Positions 28,866-38,094 of a stretch of DNA of 64,000 nucleotides are shown piece by piece. Position numbers and translations under genes: made by a program. Below the pieces are notes generated by a model that was given only the letters and a program-made list of their open reading frames with translations, was not told the origin of the DNA and did no database searches. The DNA is taken from positions 124,001-188,000 of the forward strand of contig JARROA010000001.1 of assembly GCA_037384425.1 (NCBI GenBank), read 5' to 3'. This DNA is from Thiodiazotropha sp037384425. GTDB lineage: Bacteria; Pseudomonadota; Gammaproteobacteria; Chromatiales; Chromatiaceae. The number at the start of each line of letters is the position of its first letter. Position 1 is the first letter of the stretch.

Positions 28866-29933
28866 ATGCAGGTCATAACCGACTGGTTCAAACGCTACTT
28901 CTCCGATCCGCAGATCGTCTTTCTGACGCTGTTTCTGATCTTCTTCTTCGGCATCGTCATCACCATGGGCCACATGCTGGCGCCGGTGCTGGCGAGTATC
29001 GTCATTGCCTACCTGCTGGAAGGGGTGGTGGGGTTGCTGGAGCGACGTTCACTGCCACGTCTGCTTTCGGTCATCATCGTCTTCATCCTGTTCATGCTGT
29101 TTGTGGCGCTGGTGCTGCTCGGCCTGTTGCCGCTGCTGTCGCGTCAGATCACGGAATTTGTCCAGCAGTTACCCGCCATGATCTCGATGGGGCAGAAGGC
29201 GCTGATGCAGTTGCCGGAACGCTATCCCGACCTCATACCCCAGGACCAGGTGGATCAACTCATACAACAGATCCGCAATGAGATCGCTTCCTTCGGTCAG
29301 CAGGCCGTTTCCTGGTCGCTGGCCTCGGTGGTCGGTGTCATCACCCTGGTTGTCTACCTCATCCTGATGCCGTTGTTGGTGTTCTTTTTCCTCAAGGACA
29401 AGAAACTGATTATCGGCTGGATGGTTCAGCACATGCCTCGGCACCGCAAATTCGCCGGTACCGTCTGGAAAGATGTGGATCGGCAGATCGCCAACTATGT
29501 GCGGGGCAAGTTCTGGGAGATTATCATCGTATGGGCCGCCAGCCTCGTCACCTTCACCCTGCTTGGGCTCAACTATGCCCTGTTGTTGGCGGTGATGGTT
29601 GGGCTCTCGGTCATCATTCCCTATATCGGTGCCGCAGTGGTGACCCTGCCGGTGCTCTTCGTGGCCTGGTTTCAATGGGGGTGGACTTCGGATTTCGCCT
29701 GGCTGGCGGTGGCCTATTTCGTGATTCAGGCGCTGGATGGCAATGTGCTGGTGCCGCTGCTCTTCTCGGAGGTGGTCGACCTGCATCCGGTGGCGATCAT
29801 CGTCGCCATACTGGTCTTCGGGGGGATCTGGGGGTTCTGGGGGGTTTTCTTCGCCATTCCGCTGGCGACATTGGTACAGGCCGTACTGGAGGCCTGGCCC
29901 AGTAGCAAAGAGGATGCCCCGGCATCAGAGTGA
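28866..29933 (+). CDS. AI-2E/PerM-family permease
   Basis: 355-aa membrane protein of the AI-2E transporter family with about eight transmembrane helices (clusters at ~15-110 and ~155-335; VVYLILMPLLVFFFLKDKK, IGAAVVTLPVLFVAW). Members have been linked to autoinducer-2 export, Na+/H+ exchange or unknown substrates, so the substrate is left open. Likely in an operon with the preceding small gene. Confidence 0.85.
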   Translation: MQVITDWFKRYFSDPQIVFLTLFLIFFFGIVITMGHMLAPVLASIVIAYLLEGVVGLLERRSLPRLLSVIIVFILFMLFVALVLLGLLPLLSRQITEFVQQLPAMISMGQKALMQLPERYPDLIPQDQVDQLIQQIRNEIASFGQQAVSWSLASVVGVITLVVYLILMPLLVFFFLKDKKLIIGWMVQHMPRHRKFAGTVWKDVDRQIANYVRGKFWEIIIVWAASLVTFTLLGLNYALLLAVMVGLSVIIPYIGAAVVTLPVLFVAWFQWGWTSDFAWLAVAYFVIQALDGNVLVPLLFSEVVDLHPVAIIVAILVFGGIWGFWGVFFAIPLATLVQAVLEAWPSSKEDAPASE

Positions 29934-29969
29934 AGAGGCCGGCTGAGAACCGACCTCCTCACGGGCGGA

Positions 29970-30158
29970 TTATTTTTTGCTGCTCCAGCCGAAGGGCAGA
30001 TAGACCGGACACCATCCGATCAGGCCGGTCAGCAGCGGTACGATGCCGATGGCAGCCCAAACAACCGGTTCGGGGCTTAGAACGAAGCCCCATACCAATA
30101 AGGCGATACCCGCGACGATACGCAAGATTCGGTCGATGCCACCTACATTCTGTTTCAT
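29970..30158 (-). CDS. DUF2892 small membrane protein
   Basis: 62-aa protein with two transmembrane helices (RILRIVAGIALLVWGFVLS and VWAAIGIVPLLTGLIGW) and the family ending CPVYLPFG. DUF2892 also occurs as the membrane part of some rhodaneses and often sits near sulfur genes. AAGGAG lies seven bases before the ATG. A palindrome and a -10-like element are placed upstream as for activation by the adjacent Crp/Fnr protein. Confidence 0.85.
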   Translation of the reverse strand: MKQNVGGIDRILRIVAGIALLVWGFVLSPEPVVWAAIGIVPLLTGLIGWCPVYLPFGWSSKK

Positions 30159-30242
30159 GGAAATCTCCTTTGAGAGCGCGTTGGGAAACTCTGTACCTGC
30201 CCGATAACCAGCGCCGGACGGCTCTGGTGGGGTATGGTGCCT

Positions 30243-30284
30243 AGCATAGGCGGTACCCTGAATGCTGTATGTGACTTTGTCACA
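30243..30284 (-). promoter_or_regulatory. Candidate Crp/Fnr-activated (class II) promoter of the DUF2892 gene
   Basis: Perfect palindrome TGTGA-CTTTG-TCACA at 30270-30284. On the minus strand a TATGCT -10-like element lies at 30248-30243, predicting transcription start near 30236 and a palindrome centre near -41. No good -35 is present, as expected for an activator-dependent promoter. The site lies between the regulator gene stop (30296) and the DUF2892 start (30158). Confidence 0.5.
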
Positions 30285-30295
30285 AAGGGTTTAGA

Positions 30296-30982
30296 TCAGT
30301 TTTCAAGGGTTTTGTTCGACAGTCCGTCACGGTCGGAGAGCTGCAGCTGTCCGCGTGATACTGAGATCAGGCCTTGATGTTCGAAATCCTTGAGAATGCG
30401 GCTCACCACTTCTCGCGAGGTGCCGAGGTCGGAGGCGATGGCCTGATGGGTCATTTTGATGCGCTCTCCGTCTTCGCTCCGGGCCCGCTGCAGTAGATAG
30501 GCGGCCAGGCGCCGGTCGACACGGCGAAACGCGATCTCCTCTATGACGCTCATGACGTCGTCAAGGCGATCGCTGATGAGCCCGAAAAGATAACGCCGCC
30601 AGACTGGGAACTCATCCGTCCACTGGCGCACTACGCTCGGGCTGATGACCAGAGCCTCGATCGCTTCCTCACAGACGGCAAAGGCCGGAAAGGGAGAGCC
30701 GCTGACGATGCAGGATACGGTCAGAATGCAGCTTTCACCTGTCGCGATACGGTAGAGTGTGATTTCGCGACCATTCTCGCCCAGCTTGTAGACCCTGGCG
30801 ACGCCGGATCTCACCAGGGCCAGATATTGACAATGCATGCCCTGATCGCAGATCGCACTGCCGACACTGACGCTGACCGGATTGACATGCGAAAAAAAGC
30901 TGTCGCGGAAGGCGCTGTCAGCTTGCTGGAGAAAGGGAAACTGCTGAGTCAGTGCTTCGATTTGGTGTCTGTCTGAAATCAA
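30296..30982 (-). CDS. Crp/Fnr-family transcriptional regulator with a CRP/FNR-hybrid recognition helix
   Basis: 228-aa regulator: cyclic-nucleotide-binding-type beta-roll (about 15-125) with several cysteines (ESCILTVSCIV), dimer helix, and HTH with recognition helix TSREVVSRILKDFE. The helix keeps the Arg-Glu pair of CRP and the Ser-Arg of FNR; Arg at the first position fits a TGTGA half-site. FNR-type N-terminal cysteines are absent. The only reasonable start is TTG at 30982, within an ATCAA-N5-TTGAT dyad (30978-30992) that might allow autoregulation. The ligand is unknown; cysteines suggest redox or sulfur sensing. Confidence 0.85.
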   Translation of the reverse strand: MISDRHQIEALTQQFPFLQQADSAFRDSFFSHVNPVSVSVGSAICDQGMHCQYLALVRSGVARVYKLGENGREITLYRIATGESCILTVSCIVSGSPFPAFAVCEEAIEALVISPSVVRQWTDEFPVWRRYLFGLISDRLDDVMSVIEEIAFRRVDRRLAAYLLQRARSEDGERIKMTHQAIASDLGTSREVVSRILKDFEHQGLISVSRGQLQLSDRDGLSNKTLEN

Positions 30983-31184
30983 TATGTTTGATCGCTGCTG
31001 AAGTAAATCTGAGATGCCATACGCTGCCTGTCGGGTTAATATGATAGGTCAACACAGAAGCGGGCCGCCACATGGTCCTGTCGTTGAGTCGTGTCGGGCA
31101 TTGCGACGGCATGGCTGGCATATACGATATGCTAAGTTTACATGAAACAGGCGAACTGCCCTACCAAGACTGATCCAAGACAAC

Positions 31185-34073
31185 ATGTCTGAAGCACGTA
31201 ATGAAGCCCGAAAAGTGAAAGAGGAGCAGGTGCGTCTGCTCTACTCGAACGGCATTACGTTGATCGTCGCCAACCTGTTCGCGGGCTTACTCTACTTCTA
31301 CATCAACGAGGCCTGGAGCAAAACGGAAGGGATCTTCTGGGGTGGAATGCTGGCGAGCGTGTTGCTGGCTCAGGTCATTCTCACCATTTTCGTGCGCAAT
31401 ATCTCCCTGGTGCGTCTGCAGATCTGGCGCTATGCCTTTCTTCCCGGGGTACTTCTGCTGGGCGCCCTGTGGGCGGGCGCCCTGATCCACGAATTCAAGT
31501 ATGACTTGCACTCACCGCATCTGGTGCTGGATGTGGTCTTGATCGGTACCGTATTCCTGTTGACAGCCTTGCTGCTGACCGTGGATACCTTCTTCAGTAT
31601 CGTTTTCGTGTTGGCGGCATCGGGTTTGTTGATATACAACTATCACGGAAATGGTTTGCCGTTTACCGAGAATGTGCTGGTGGGCATGGTGGCCTATTCT
31701 TTGGCCTTGCTTATACTCTCGGCCTGGATGACCTTTTATCAGCAGGGCCACCTGCTGATGTCAGCCAATCGATCGTTACTGCATGAGCGCATGGTGGCGG
31801 CTGAGAACGAACTCAATGATATGCGCAACCGGCTGACCGAGGAGAACGATCAGCGGCACACCGTCGAACACGAACTGTTTCTTGCCAAAGAGGCAGCCGA
31901 AAGCGCCAACCTGGCCAAGTCTGAATTTCTGGCCACAATGAGCCATGAGATACGCACGCCGCTGAACGGTATCCTGCCGATTCTCGAAATGCTGCGCGAG
32001 ACCCGCCTCGATGATGAGCAGCGGCAGTTCGTGACCACGGCGCTCAACTCCTCTCAGGTGTTGCTCAGCATCATCAACGATATCCTTGATTTCTCCAAGA
32101 TCGAGGCCGGTAAGCTCGATCTCGAGTTCATCGAGATAAACCTGCAAAGCATTGTCGAGCAGGTGACCTCGCTGATGAAGAACGCCGCCGACCGCCGTGG
32201 ATTGAAGCTCAGTTACAAGATCGATGACAGTGTACCGAAGAATGTGCGTGGCGACTCGATTCGGCTGCGCCAGATTCTCACCAACCTGGTGAGCAACGCC
32301 GTGAAGTTCACCGAACAGGGTGAGGTTTGTGTCGAGGTCTCGTGTCGGCAGGCTTCGCGCACAGAAGTGGATCTGCTCTTCGCTGTGCGCGATACCGGGG
32401 TCGGCATGTCCGAAAAGCAAGTCAAGCGCCTGTTCGAACCCTTCTCGCAGGCCGACGCCTCGACTACAAGAAAGCATGGCGGCACCGGCCTCGGTCTGGC
32501 GATCTGCAAGCGTCTGACCGAGTTGATGGGTGGCCGCATTGGTGTCAAATCCACGCTCGGTCAGGGTTCCTACTTCTGGTTTATCCTGCGCATGCGTAAG
32601 TCGTTGCAGGACATGCCCTCCAGCCGTCGCAACCTGAGAAACATTCGTATCCTGATTCTGGCTTCGGGGGCAGGCGAAGAGATACGTGCATTGGCGGCAC
32701 TGCTGAAAAACTCCGGTGTATTGTTTGAGTTTGCCGACGACCAGTACGATGCCCTCAACAAACTCAAGGCCTCCGCCAATCTGGGGGCCAGCTGGCGTTA
32801 CGAGGTGCTGCTCATCGATGCCGTCAAGCATGCCCCGAATCTGTTTCAGATCGTCGGTGGCGCGCGTGAGATTCCCCATATGCGGGATGTCCAGATTCTG
32901 GTGATGAATGCTTCGGAGAATGATCTGGAGGCGTTGGATAGCCTGGGTGTTGAGTGTGTGATTGGGGCGGTCAAGAGCAAAGAGATCAAACAACGGCTGG
33001 AGCGGTTGCTGGACGTGGAGCAGAGCACAACGGTCAATCTGGAGCCGGCTGACGAACCGGTGCCCCGTCTGCCCGACGACCACCTCAACTGGCTCGACAA
33101 GCATGACAGGTCCAAATATGAAGAACCGGAACTGGTTGAGGAGGTTGCTGAGGAGCAGGTGGCATCCGATCAACACACCAGACTGGCAGGACGTGTGCTG
33201 GTGGTGGAGGACAATCCTGTGAATCAGGCGGTGGTGAAGAAGATGCTGGAAAAAGCCGGCTTGTCACCGGTCACTGCGAATGACGGCATCGAGGCATTGG
33301 AGGCGCTGCGCGACGAGCAGTTCGATGTGGTGTTGATGGACTGCCAGATGCCGCGAATGGACGGCTACGAGACCACCGAGGCGATACGTGAGCGTGAGGT
33401 GAAACAGGGGCTCATGAGAATGCCGGTGATCGCCATGACGGCGAATGCCATGTCGGGTGATCGGGAACGCTGTATCGCCGTAGGTATGGACGACTATCTC
33501 TCCAAGCCGGTAAAGCCGGCACAGCTGGAGAACATGCTGCGTCAATGGCTGCCGATGGAGGATGTGCTGGCTGATCAATACAGCGAACAAACAGCGCTTG
33601 CCGGTGCAAGTGCCAGCACGGAACACATCGTGCTGTCGAGCGAACCCGACCTGACCACGCGATCCACATCCCAAGTGGAACATCAAACAACGCGGAACAA
33701 GGAGATGCTGACGCCTATGAGTACGCAGGGGGTAATCGACCGAGCGGTCTTGCAGGAGTTGTACGAAATCATGGAAGAGGATTTTGTCTCGGTGATCCAG
33801 AGCTACCTCAAAAGTGCTCCCAACCTGATGCACGGCGTCCGAGAGGCGGTGCAAAATCGCGATATGGAGGCGCTGGTAAAGTCGGCGCATCCGTTGAAGT
33901 CGAGCAGTGCGAATGTGGGAGCAATGGAACTCTCCCTGCTCGCCAGGGAACTGGAGTTCAAAGGGCGGGAGAACAGCCAGGCTGATCTGGTCAACACCTA
34001 CAACCAGACTGCCGAGGTCTTTCGCAAGAGCGTCGCCGAACTGCGCGACATCGTTGAGGCCGGTCGGCTTTGA
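31185..34073 (+). CDS. BarA-like hybrid sensor histidine kinase (HisKA-HATPase-REC*-REC-Hpt)
   Basis: 962-aa hybrid kinase. Six or so transmembrane helices (about 20-195) form the input region, followed by a coiled coil, HisKA with H254 (SHEIRTPLNG), HATPase_c (GGTGLGLAICKRLTELMGG), a degenerate receiver (about 485-605: starts ILILASGAG without the acidic pair but keeps a central LLIDA), an intact receiver with D719 (VVLMDCQMPRMDGYE) and an Hpt domain with H902 (SAHPLKSSSANVGA). The phosphorelay could end on a separate response regulator. No cognate regulator is adjacent. Confidence 0.9.
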   Translation: MSEARNEARKVKEEQVRLLYSNGITLIVANLFAGLLYFYINEAWSKTEGIFWGGMLASVLLAQVILTIFVRNISLVRLQIWRYAFLPGVLLLGALWAGALIHEFKYDLHSPHLVLDVVLIGTVFLLTALLLTVDTFFSIVFVLAASGLLIYNYHGNGLPFTENVLVGMVAYSLALLILSAWMTFYQQGHLLMSANRSLLHERMVAAENELNDMRNRLTEENDQRHTVEHELFLAKEAAESANLAKSEFLATMSHEIRTPLNGILPILEMLRETRLDDEQRQFVTTALNSSQVLLSIINDILDFSKIEAGKLDLEFIEINLQSIVEQVTSLMKNAADRRGLKLSYKIDDSVPKNVRGDSIRLRQILTNLVSNAVKFTEQGEVCVEVSCRQASRTEVDLLFAVRDTGVGMSEKQVKRLFEPFSQADASTTRKHGGTGLGLAICKRLTELMGGRIGVKSTLGQGSYFWFILRMRKSLQDMPSSRRNLRNIRILILASGAGEEIRALAALLKNSGVLFEFADDQYDALNKLKASANLGASWRYEVLLIDAVKHAPNLFQIVGGAREIPHMRDVQILVMNASENDLEALDSLGVECVIGAVKSKEIKQRLERLLDVEQSTTVNLEPADEPVPRLPDDHLNWLDKHDRSKYEEPELVEEVAEEQVASDQHTRLAGRVLVVEDNPVNQAVVKKMLEKAGLSPVTANDGIEALEALRDEQFDVVLMDCQMPRMDGYETTEAIREREVKQGLMRMPVIAMTANAMSGDRERCIAVGMDDYLSKPVKPAQLENMLRQWLPMEDVLADQYSEQTALAGASASTEHIVLSSEPDLTTRSTSQVEHQTTRNKEMLTPMSTQGVIDRAVLQELYEIMEEDFVSVIQSYLKSAPNLMHGVREAVQNRDMEALVKSAHPLKSSSANVGAMELSLLARELEFKGRENSQADLVNTYNQTAEVFRKSVAELRDIVEAGRL

Positions 34074-34088
34074 TACTCCGTTGGGCCG

Positions 34089-34384
34089 CTAGTGTACCCC
34101 GCCATAGATTCTGTACCGTTCAGAGCCGCCCCAATACGCCAGATCAAGGCGTGGTTCGCAGGGAATGGCGCGCCCTTTACAAGAGCCACAACGCAGAGCT
34201 GGCGTATTGGGGCGGCTCCCTTCGGGCGAGCCAGCAAGGGGCCATCCGCGGCGTTATGCCTCTTGGAAAGGACCGGGCCAGTTCCTGCGAGGCATGCCTT
34301 GCACCCCAAGGGCACTTCCTGCGGGCGCGGCTAGCCCCTTGCTGACTCGCTGAATGGTACAGAATCTATGGCGGGGTACACTAG
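34089..34384. mobile_element. 296-bp MITE-like element 2 with 34-bp terminal inverted repeats
   Basis: Termini at 34089-34122 and 34351-34384 are inverted copies matching at 33 of 34 positions and both end in CTAG. Directly inside are a perfect 20-base stem-loop (34123-34142 with 34199-34218) and a second stem-loop against the right terminus (34226-34242 with 34334-34350, 16 of 17). CCCTTCGGG lies between the two stem-loops. No gene inside. The architecture equals element 1 at 15216 although the termini differ. It fills most of the gap between the hybrid kinase and PhoH genes. Confidence 0.82.
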
Positions 34385-34435
34385 TCGCAAAGCCTTCGAT
34401 CGAGAGCCTGAAAACAGGCCTTCATTCCCGCGCCG

Positions 34436-35845
34436 CTACAGGCGTTCCGAAGCATAGTCCGCCAAGCGTGAGCGTTCACCGCGCTGAAGGGTGATGTGAC
34501 CGCTGTGGGGCCAATCCTTGAAACGATCCACCGCGAAGGTGAGGCCGGAGGTGGTCTCGGTCAGATAAGGGGTATCGATCTGCGCCACGTTACCCAGGCA
34601 GACGATCTTGGTACCGGGGCCGGCGCGCGTGATCAGTGTCTTCATCTGTTTGGGTGTCAGGTTCTGCGCCTCGTCCAGGATGATGTACTTGTTCAGAAAG
34701 GTGCGGCCGCGCATGAAATTCAGCGAGTGGATGCGGATACGGCTGCGCAGCAGGTCCTCCGTGGCGGCGCGTCCCCACTCGCCGCCTTCGGTTTGGGTCA
34801 ATACCTCAAGATTGTCCATCAGCGCTCCCATCCAGGGCGTCATCTTTTCCTCTTCGGTGCCGGGCAGGAAGCCGATATCCTCGCCCACTGGTACCGTCAC
34901 TCGGGTCATGATGATTTCTCGATAGAGGTTCAGATCGAGGGTCTGAACCAGCCCGGCGGCCAGTGCCAACAGCGTTTTGCCGGTTCCGGCGCTGCCCAGC
35001 AAGGAGACGAAATCGAGTTCGGGATCGAGCAGCATGTTGAGGGCGAAATTCTGCTCCTGGTTGCGCGCCGTAATGCCCCACACCGCATGCTTCGGATTGG
35101 TGTAATCCTCGGCCAGTTCGATGATTGCGGTGTTTTCCTCCTTGTTGCGTACGATGGCCTGGAAACCCTCGCCTTTGCTCATGTAGAGGCATTCGCTCGG
35201 GTACCACTCCATGGTGTCGGGGCCCGAGACCCGATAGAAGGTGCGGCCCTCCTCCTGCCAGGATTCCAGCTCCTTGGTATGTTGCTCCCAGAAATCGTCA
35301 GGTAGTTGGGCGAAGCCGCTGTAGAGGAGATTGACGTCCTCCAGCACCTGATCGTTTGAGTAATCCTCGGCCCGGATACCCAGCACCAAGGCCTTGATGC
35401 GCAGGTTGATGTCCTTGGAGACCAGAATGATGCGCTTGTCGGGATGTTCGGTCTGCAGACTCAGGGCGGCGGCAAGGATATTGTTGTCGGGTGTGTTTCC
35501 CGGCAGGGTGGAGGGTAAATCCACAGAAACCGGTTTGGTCTGGATGAAGAGATGGCCGGTCAGCACCTCCACCGAGCCGTTCAGTTGCAGGGTGTTGAGC
35601 GGGATGCCATGACTGATTTCATGTTGGGGTACATGTGTCATCAGTTCGTCCAGAAAGCGGCTGGTCTGGCGTACGTTGCGGGCAACCTCCGACATGCCTT
35701 TCTTGCCTTTGTCGAGTTCTTCCAGCACGACCATCGGCAGAAAAATATCGTGTTCCTTGAAGCGGAACAGGGCGGTCGGATCGTGCATCAACACATTGGT
35801 GTCGAGGACATAGAGACGGGGTCTTTCCTGGGCGTTGTCAGGCAT
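34436..35845 (-). CDS. PIN-PhoH fusion ATPase (PhoH2-like)
   Basis: 469-aa protein with an N-terminal PIN ribonuclease domain (LYVLDTNVLMHD, EELDKGK, then acidic DNNILAAAL) and a C-terminal PhoH ATPase domain (Walker A GSAGTGKT, Walker B YIILDEAQNL). PhoH2-type fusions are RNA helicase/RNase proteins; in many gammaproteobacteria this gene stands alone near gcvR-bcp. ATG at 35845 is taken from the domain start; the frame is open to 35917. Its end faces MITE-like element 2. Confidence 0.88.
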   Translation of the reverse strand: MPDNAQERPRLYVLDTNVLMHDPTALFRFKEHDIFLPMVVLEELDKGKKGMSEVARNVRQTSRFLDELMTHVPQHEISHGIPLNTLQLNGSVEVLTGHLFIQTKPVSVDLPSTLPGNTPDNNILAAALSLQTEHPDKRIILVSKDINLRIKALVLGIRAEDYSNDQVLEDVNLLYSGFAQLPDDFWEQHTKELESWQEEGRTFYRVSGPDTMEWYPSECLYMSKGEGFQAIVRNKEENTAIIELAEDYTNPKHAVWGITARNQEQNFALNMLLDPELDFVSLLGSAGTGKTLLALAAGLVQTLDLNLYREIIMTRVTVPVGEDIGFLPGTEEEKMTPWMGALMDNLEVLTQTEGGEWGRAATEDLLRSRIRIHSLNFMRGRTFLNKYIILDEAQNLTPKQMKTLITRAGPGTKIVCLGNVAQIDTPYLTETTSGLTFAVDRFKDWPHSGHITLQRGERSRLADYASERL

Positions 35846-35956
35846 GCTTGATCTCGGGGGGGTGAGTAAGAGTAACGTCACGGGCGACGATACGGGTGCC
35901 GACATGACGCCGAACAACCGACCCGGCCGGTCTGGGGGCGCTGGGGCGAAAACCGC

Positions 35957-36442
35957 TCAGCTTTCTTTACCGCTGCGCATGGCCTTGAGGGCTTCAAGCA
36001 CCTCGTCCACATGGCCTTTGACTTTGACCTTGCGCCACTCCTGGCGAAGATTGCCGGCCTCGTCGATAAGAAAGGTGCTGCGCTCAATGCCAAGAACCTG
36101 CTTGCCGTACATCGATTTCATTTTGATCACGTCAAACGCCTTACACAGCAGTTCCTCTTTGTCGGAGAGCAGATCGAAGGGAAATCCCTGCTTCTGTTTG
36201 AAGTTTTCCTGTGCCTTGAGGCTGTCGCGGGAGGCGCCGAGTATCACGGCGGACTGGCGGCGGAATTTGGCGATCGCCGCTTTGAAGTCGAGCCCCTCCT
36301 GGGTGCAGCCCGGCGTACTCGCCTTGGGGTAAAAGTAGAGCACCACCGGTTTGCCCCGAAACTCGGAGAGTTTGACAGTCTTGTCGCCGGTGGCGGGGAG
36401 TTCGATGTCGGGTACGGGTTTGCCGATCGCGATCGTGCTCAT
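35957..36442 (-). CDS. bcp: Thioredoxin-dependent thiol peroxidase Bcp
   Basis: 161-aa peroxiredoxin reducing peroxides with thioredoxin. The peroxidatic cysteine is in STPGCTQE; the nearby resolving cysteine of E. coli Bcp is absent, so this looks like the variant without it (a later cysteine in LLCKAFDV remains). AGGAGA lies upstream of the ATG at 36442. gcvR is 68 bases upstream on the same strand, the conserved gcvR-bcp pair. Confidence 0.93.
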   Translation of the reverse strand: MSTIAIGKPVPDIELPATGDKTVKLSEFRGKPVVLYFYPKASTPGCTQEGLDFKAAIAKFRRQSAVILGASRDSLKAQENFKQKQGFPFDLLSDKEELLCKAFDVIKMKSMYGKQVLGIERSTFLIDEAGNLRQEWRKVKVKGHVDEVLEALKAMRSGKES

Positions 36443-36510
36443 GGCGCAGTACTTTCTCCTGGAAATTGGCGGATTCTCATGCGGAAGCCTTTCCTCCTCA
36501 TTGAGTGGCC

Positions 36511-37068
36511 TCAGCCCTTGATGGGTTCGATGACGGCGTCGAGGTTGAGCGCATCGCAGTAGTCCATGAATTCGTCGCGCAGGGCGGCGATATGGATAGC
36601 GGCCGGGATGCCGACGCTCATATGGACCGAAAACATCGGGGTGCCGGTATGGGCGGCGGAGTAGCTGGCGGTCATCATGTCCTCGATATTGATGTTGCGC
36701 TCGCTGAAGAACTCCGCCAGCTGGTTGACGATGCCCGGATGGTCCATGGAGACCACCTCCACCACATAGGGCAGCAGGTTGCTCGATTTGGCACGTCCTT
36801 CGGTGCGTTTGCTGATGATGGTCAGGCCCAGCTCGTCCTGCAGCTCGGGCAGGGTGTTCTCCAGCTTTGCCAGGGTGTTCCAATGCCCTTCGGCCAGGAT
36901 CAGCACGGCGAATTCGCCACCCAGCACGGTCATGCGGCTGTCCGTGATGTTGCAGCCCCCGTCCAGGATCTTTTTTGACAAGGCCTTGACGATGCCGGGC
37001 TGGTCTTTGCCGAGTGCGGAGATGACTAGATAGTTGTTGGGTGTGGTTGACATGGAGGGTGCTGCCAT
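36511..37068 (-). CDS. gcvR: Glycine cleavage system transcriptional repressor GcvR
   Basis: 185-aa protein made of two ACT domains (LVISALGKDQPGIVKALSKK and VEVVSMDHPGIVNQLAEFF). In E. coli GcvR binds GcvA and glycine to control the gcv operon. Starts at 37068 or 37053 are possible and neither has a strong ribosome site. Divergent from dapA and upstream of bcp, as in E. coli. Confidence 0.88.
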   Translation of the reverse strand: MAAPSMSTTPNNYLVISALGKDQPGIVKALSKKILDGGCNITDSRMTVLGGEFAVLILAEGHWNTLAKLENTLPELQDELGLTIISKRTEGRAKSSNLLPYVVEVVSMDHPGIVNQLAEFFSERNINIEDMMTASYSAAHTGTPMFSVHMSVGIPAAIHIAALRDEFMDYCDALNLDAVIEPIKG

Positions 37069-37218
37069 ACGGGAATAGGGTGCGTTATTCGAAGTGTAAC
37101 ATCTGCGTGGAATATCTATCGGAAAATGGGTTCAGCGACAAGCCCGATTTTCTCCCCTTGTCATAGTCGTAAACCACAGGATACCATTGCCGATCAAGTT
37201 CAGAGAGAGCATTTCATC

Positions 37219-38094
37219 ATGTTTCAGGGCAGTATGGTGGCGATGATCACTCCCATGTCGGAGGACGGCAGTGTCGACTACGCCGCCATGAAAAGGCTCA
37301 TCGAGTTCCACATCGAACAGGGCTCGGACGCCATCGTGTCGGTCGGCACCACGGGGGAGTCCGCCACCCTCGATGAGCAGGAGCACTGCGATGTCATTGC
37401 CAAGACCGTGGACTATGTGGCCGGCCGCATCCCGGTCATCGCCGGCACCGGCGCCAATTCCACCACCGAGGCGATCTCGCTGACGCGCTGCGCCAAGCAG
37501 GCCGGGGCAGACGCCTGCCTGCTGGTGACGCCCTACTACAACAAACCGACCCAGGAAGGGCTCTATCGGCACTTCAGGGCGATTGCCGAGGCGGTCGAGG
37601 TTCCCCAGATACTCTATAATGTGCCGGGCCGCACGGCCTGTGACATGCTTCCGGAAACGGTCGCCCGTCTGGCGAGCGTGCCGAATATCGTCGGCATCAA
37701 GGAGGCGACGGGAGATCTTTCCCGTGTGCAACGTATCCGGGAACTCAGTCCTGCAGATTTCGAGCTCTACAGCGGCGACGACGCCAGCGGCTGCGAGTTC
37801 CTGCTGCAGGGTGGTCAAGGCGTGATTTCGGTGACGGCCAACGTAGCACCGGGCCTCATGCACGAAATGGTCTCATTGGCGCTGGCCGGAGAGCGCGAAG
37901 CCGCGAAAGCAGTGGATGCGCGTCTTGCCGGTCTGCACAAGGCCCTGTTCGTGGAATCGAATCCCATACCCGTCAAGTGGGCGGTCTGCCGCATGGGCCT
38001 GGTGGGCAAGGGGATTCGCCTGCCCCTGACCTGGTTGAGTCCGGAGTATGAGACCCAGGTCGAAGCCGCGATGAACCAGGCCGGCGTTCATTGA
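37219..38094 (+). CDS. dapA: 4-hydroxy-tetrahydrodipicolinate synthase
   Basis: 291-aa class I aldolase of lysine/diaminopimelate synthesis, condensing pyruvate and aspartate semialdehyde. The Schiff-base lysine is K161 (GIKEATGD), the GTTGES motif is present and the tyrosine triad residues lie in LYNVPGRT and TPYYNKP. ATG at 37219 follows GAGAG. bamC follows after 114 bases, the conserved dapA-bamC order. Confidence 0.96.
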   Translation: MFQGSMVAMITPMSEDGSVDYAAMKRLIEFHIEQGSDAIVSVGTTGESATLDEQEHCDVIAKTVDYVAGRIPVIAGTGANSTTEAISLTRCAKQAGADACLLVTPYYNKPTQEGLYRHFRAIAEAVEVPQILYNVPGRTACDMLPETVARLASVPNIVGIKEATGDLSRVQRIRELSPADFELYSGDDASGCEFLLQGGQGVISVTANVAPGLMHEMVSLALAGEREAAKAVDARLAGLHKALFVESNPIPVKWAVCRMGLVGKGIRLPLTWLSPEYETQVEAAMNQAGVH

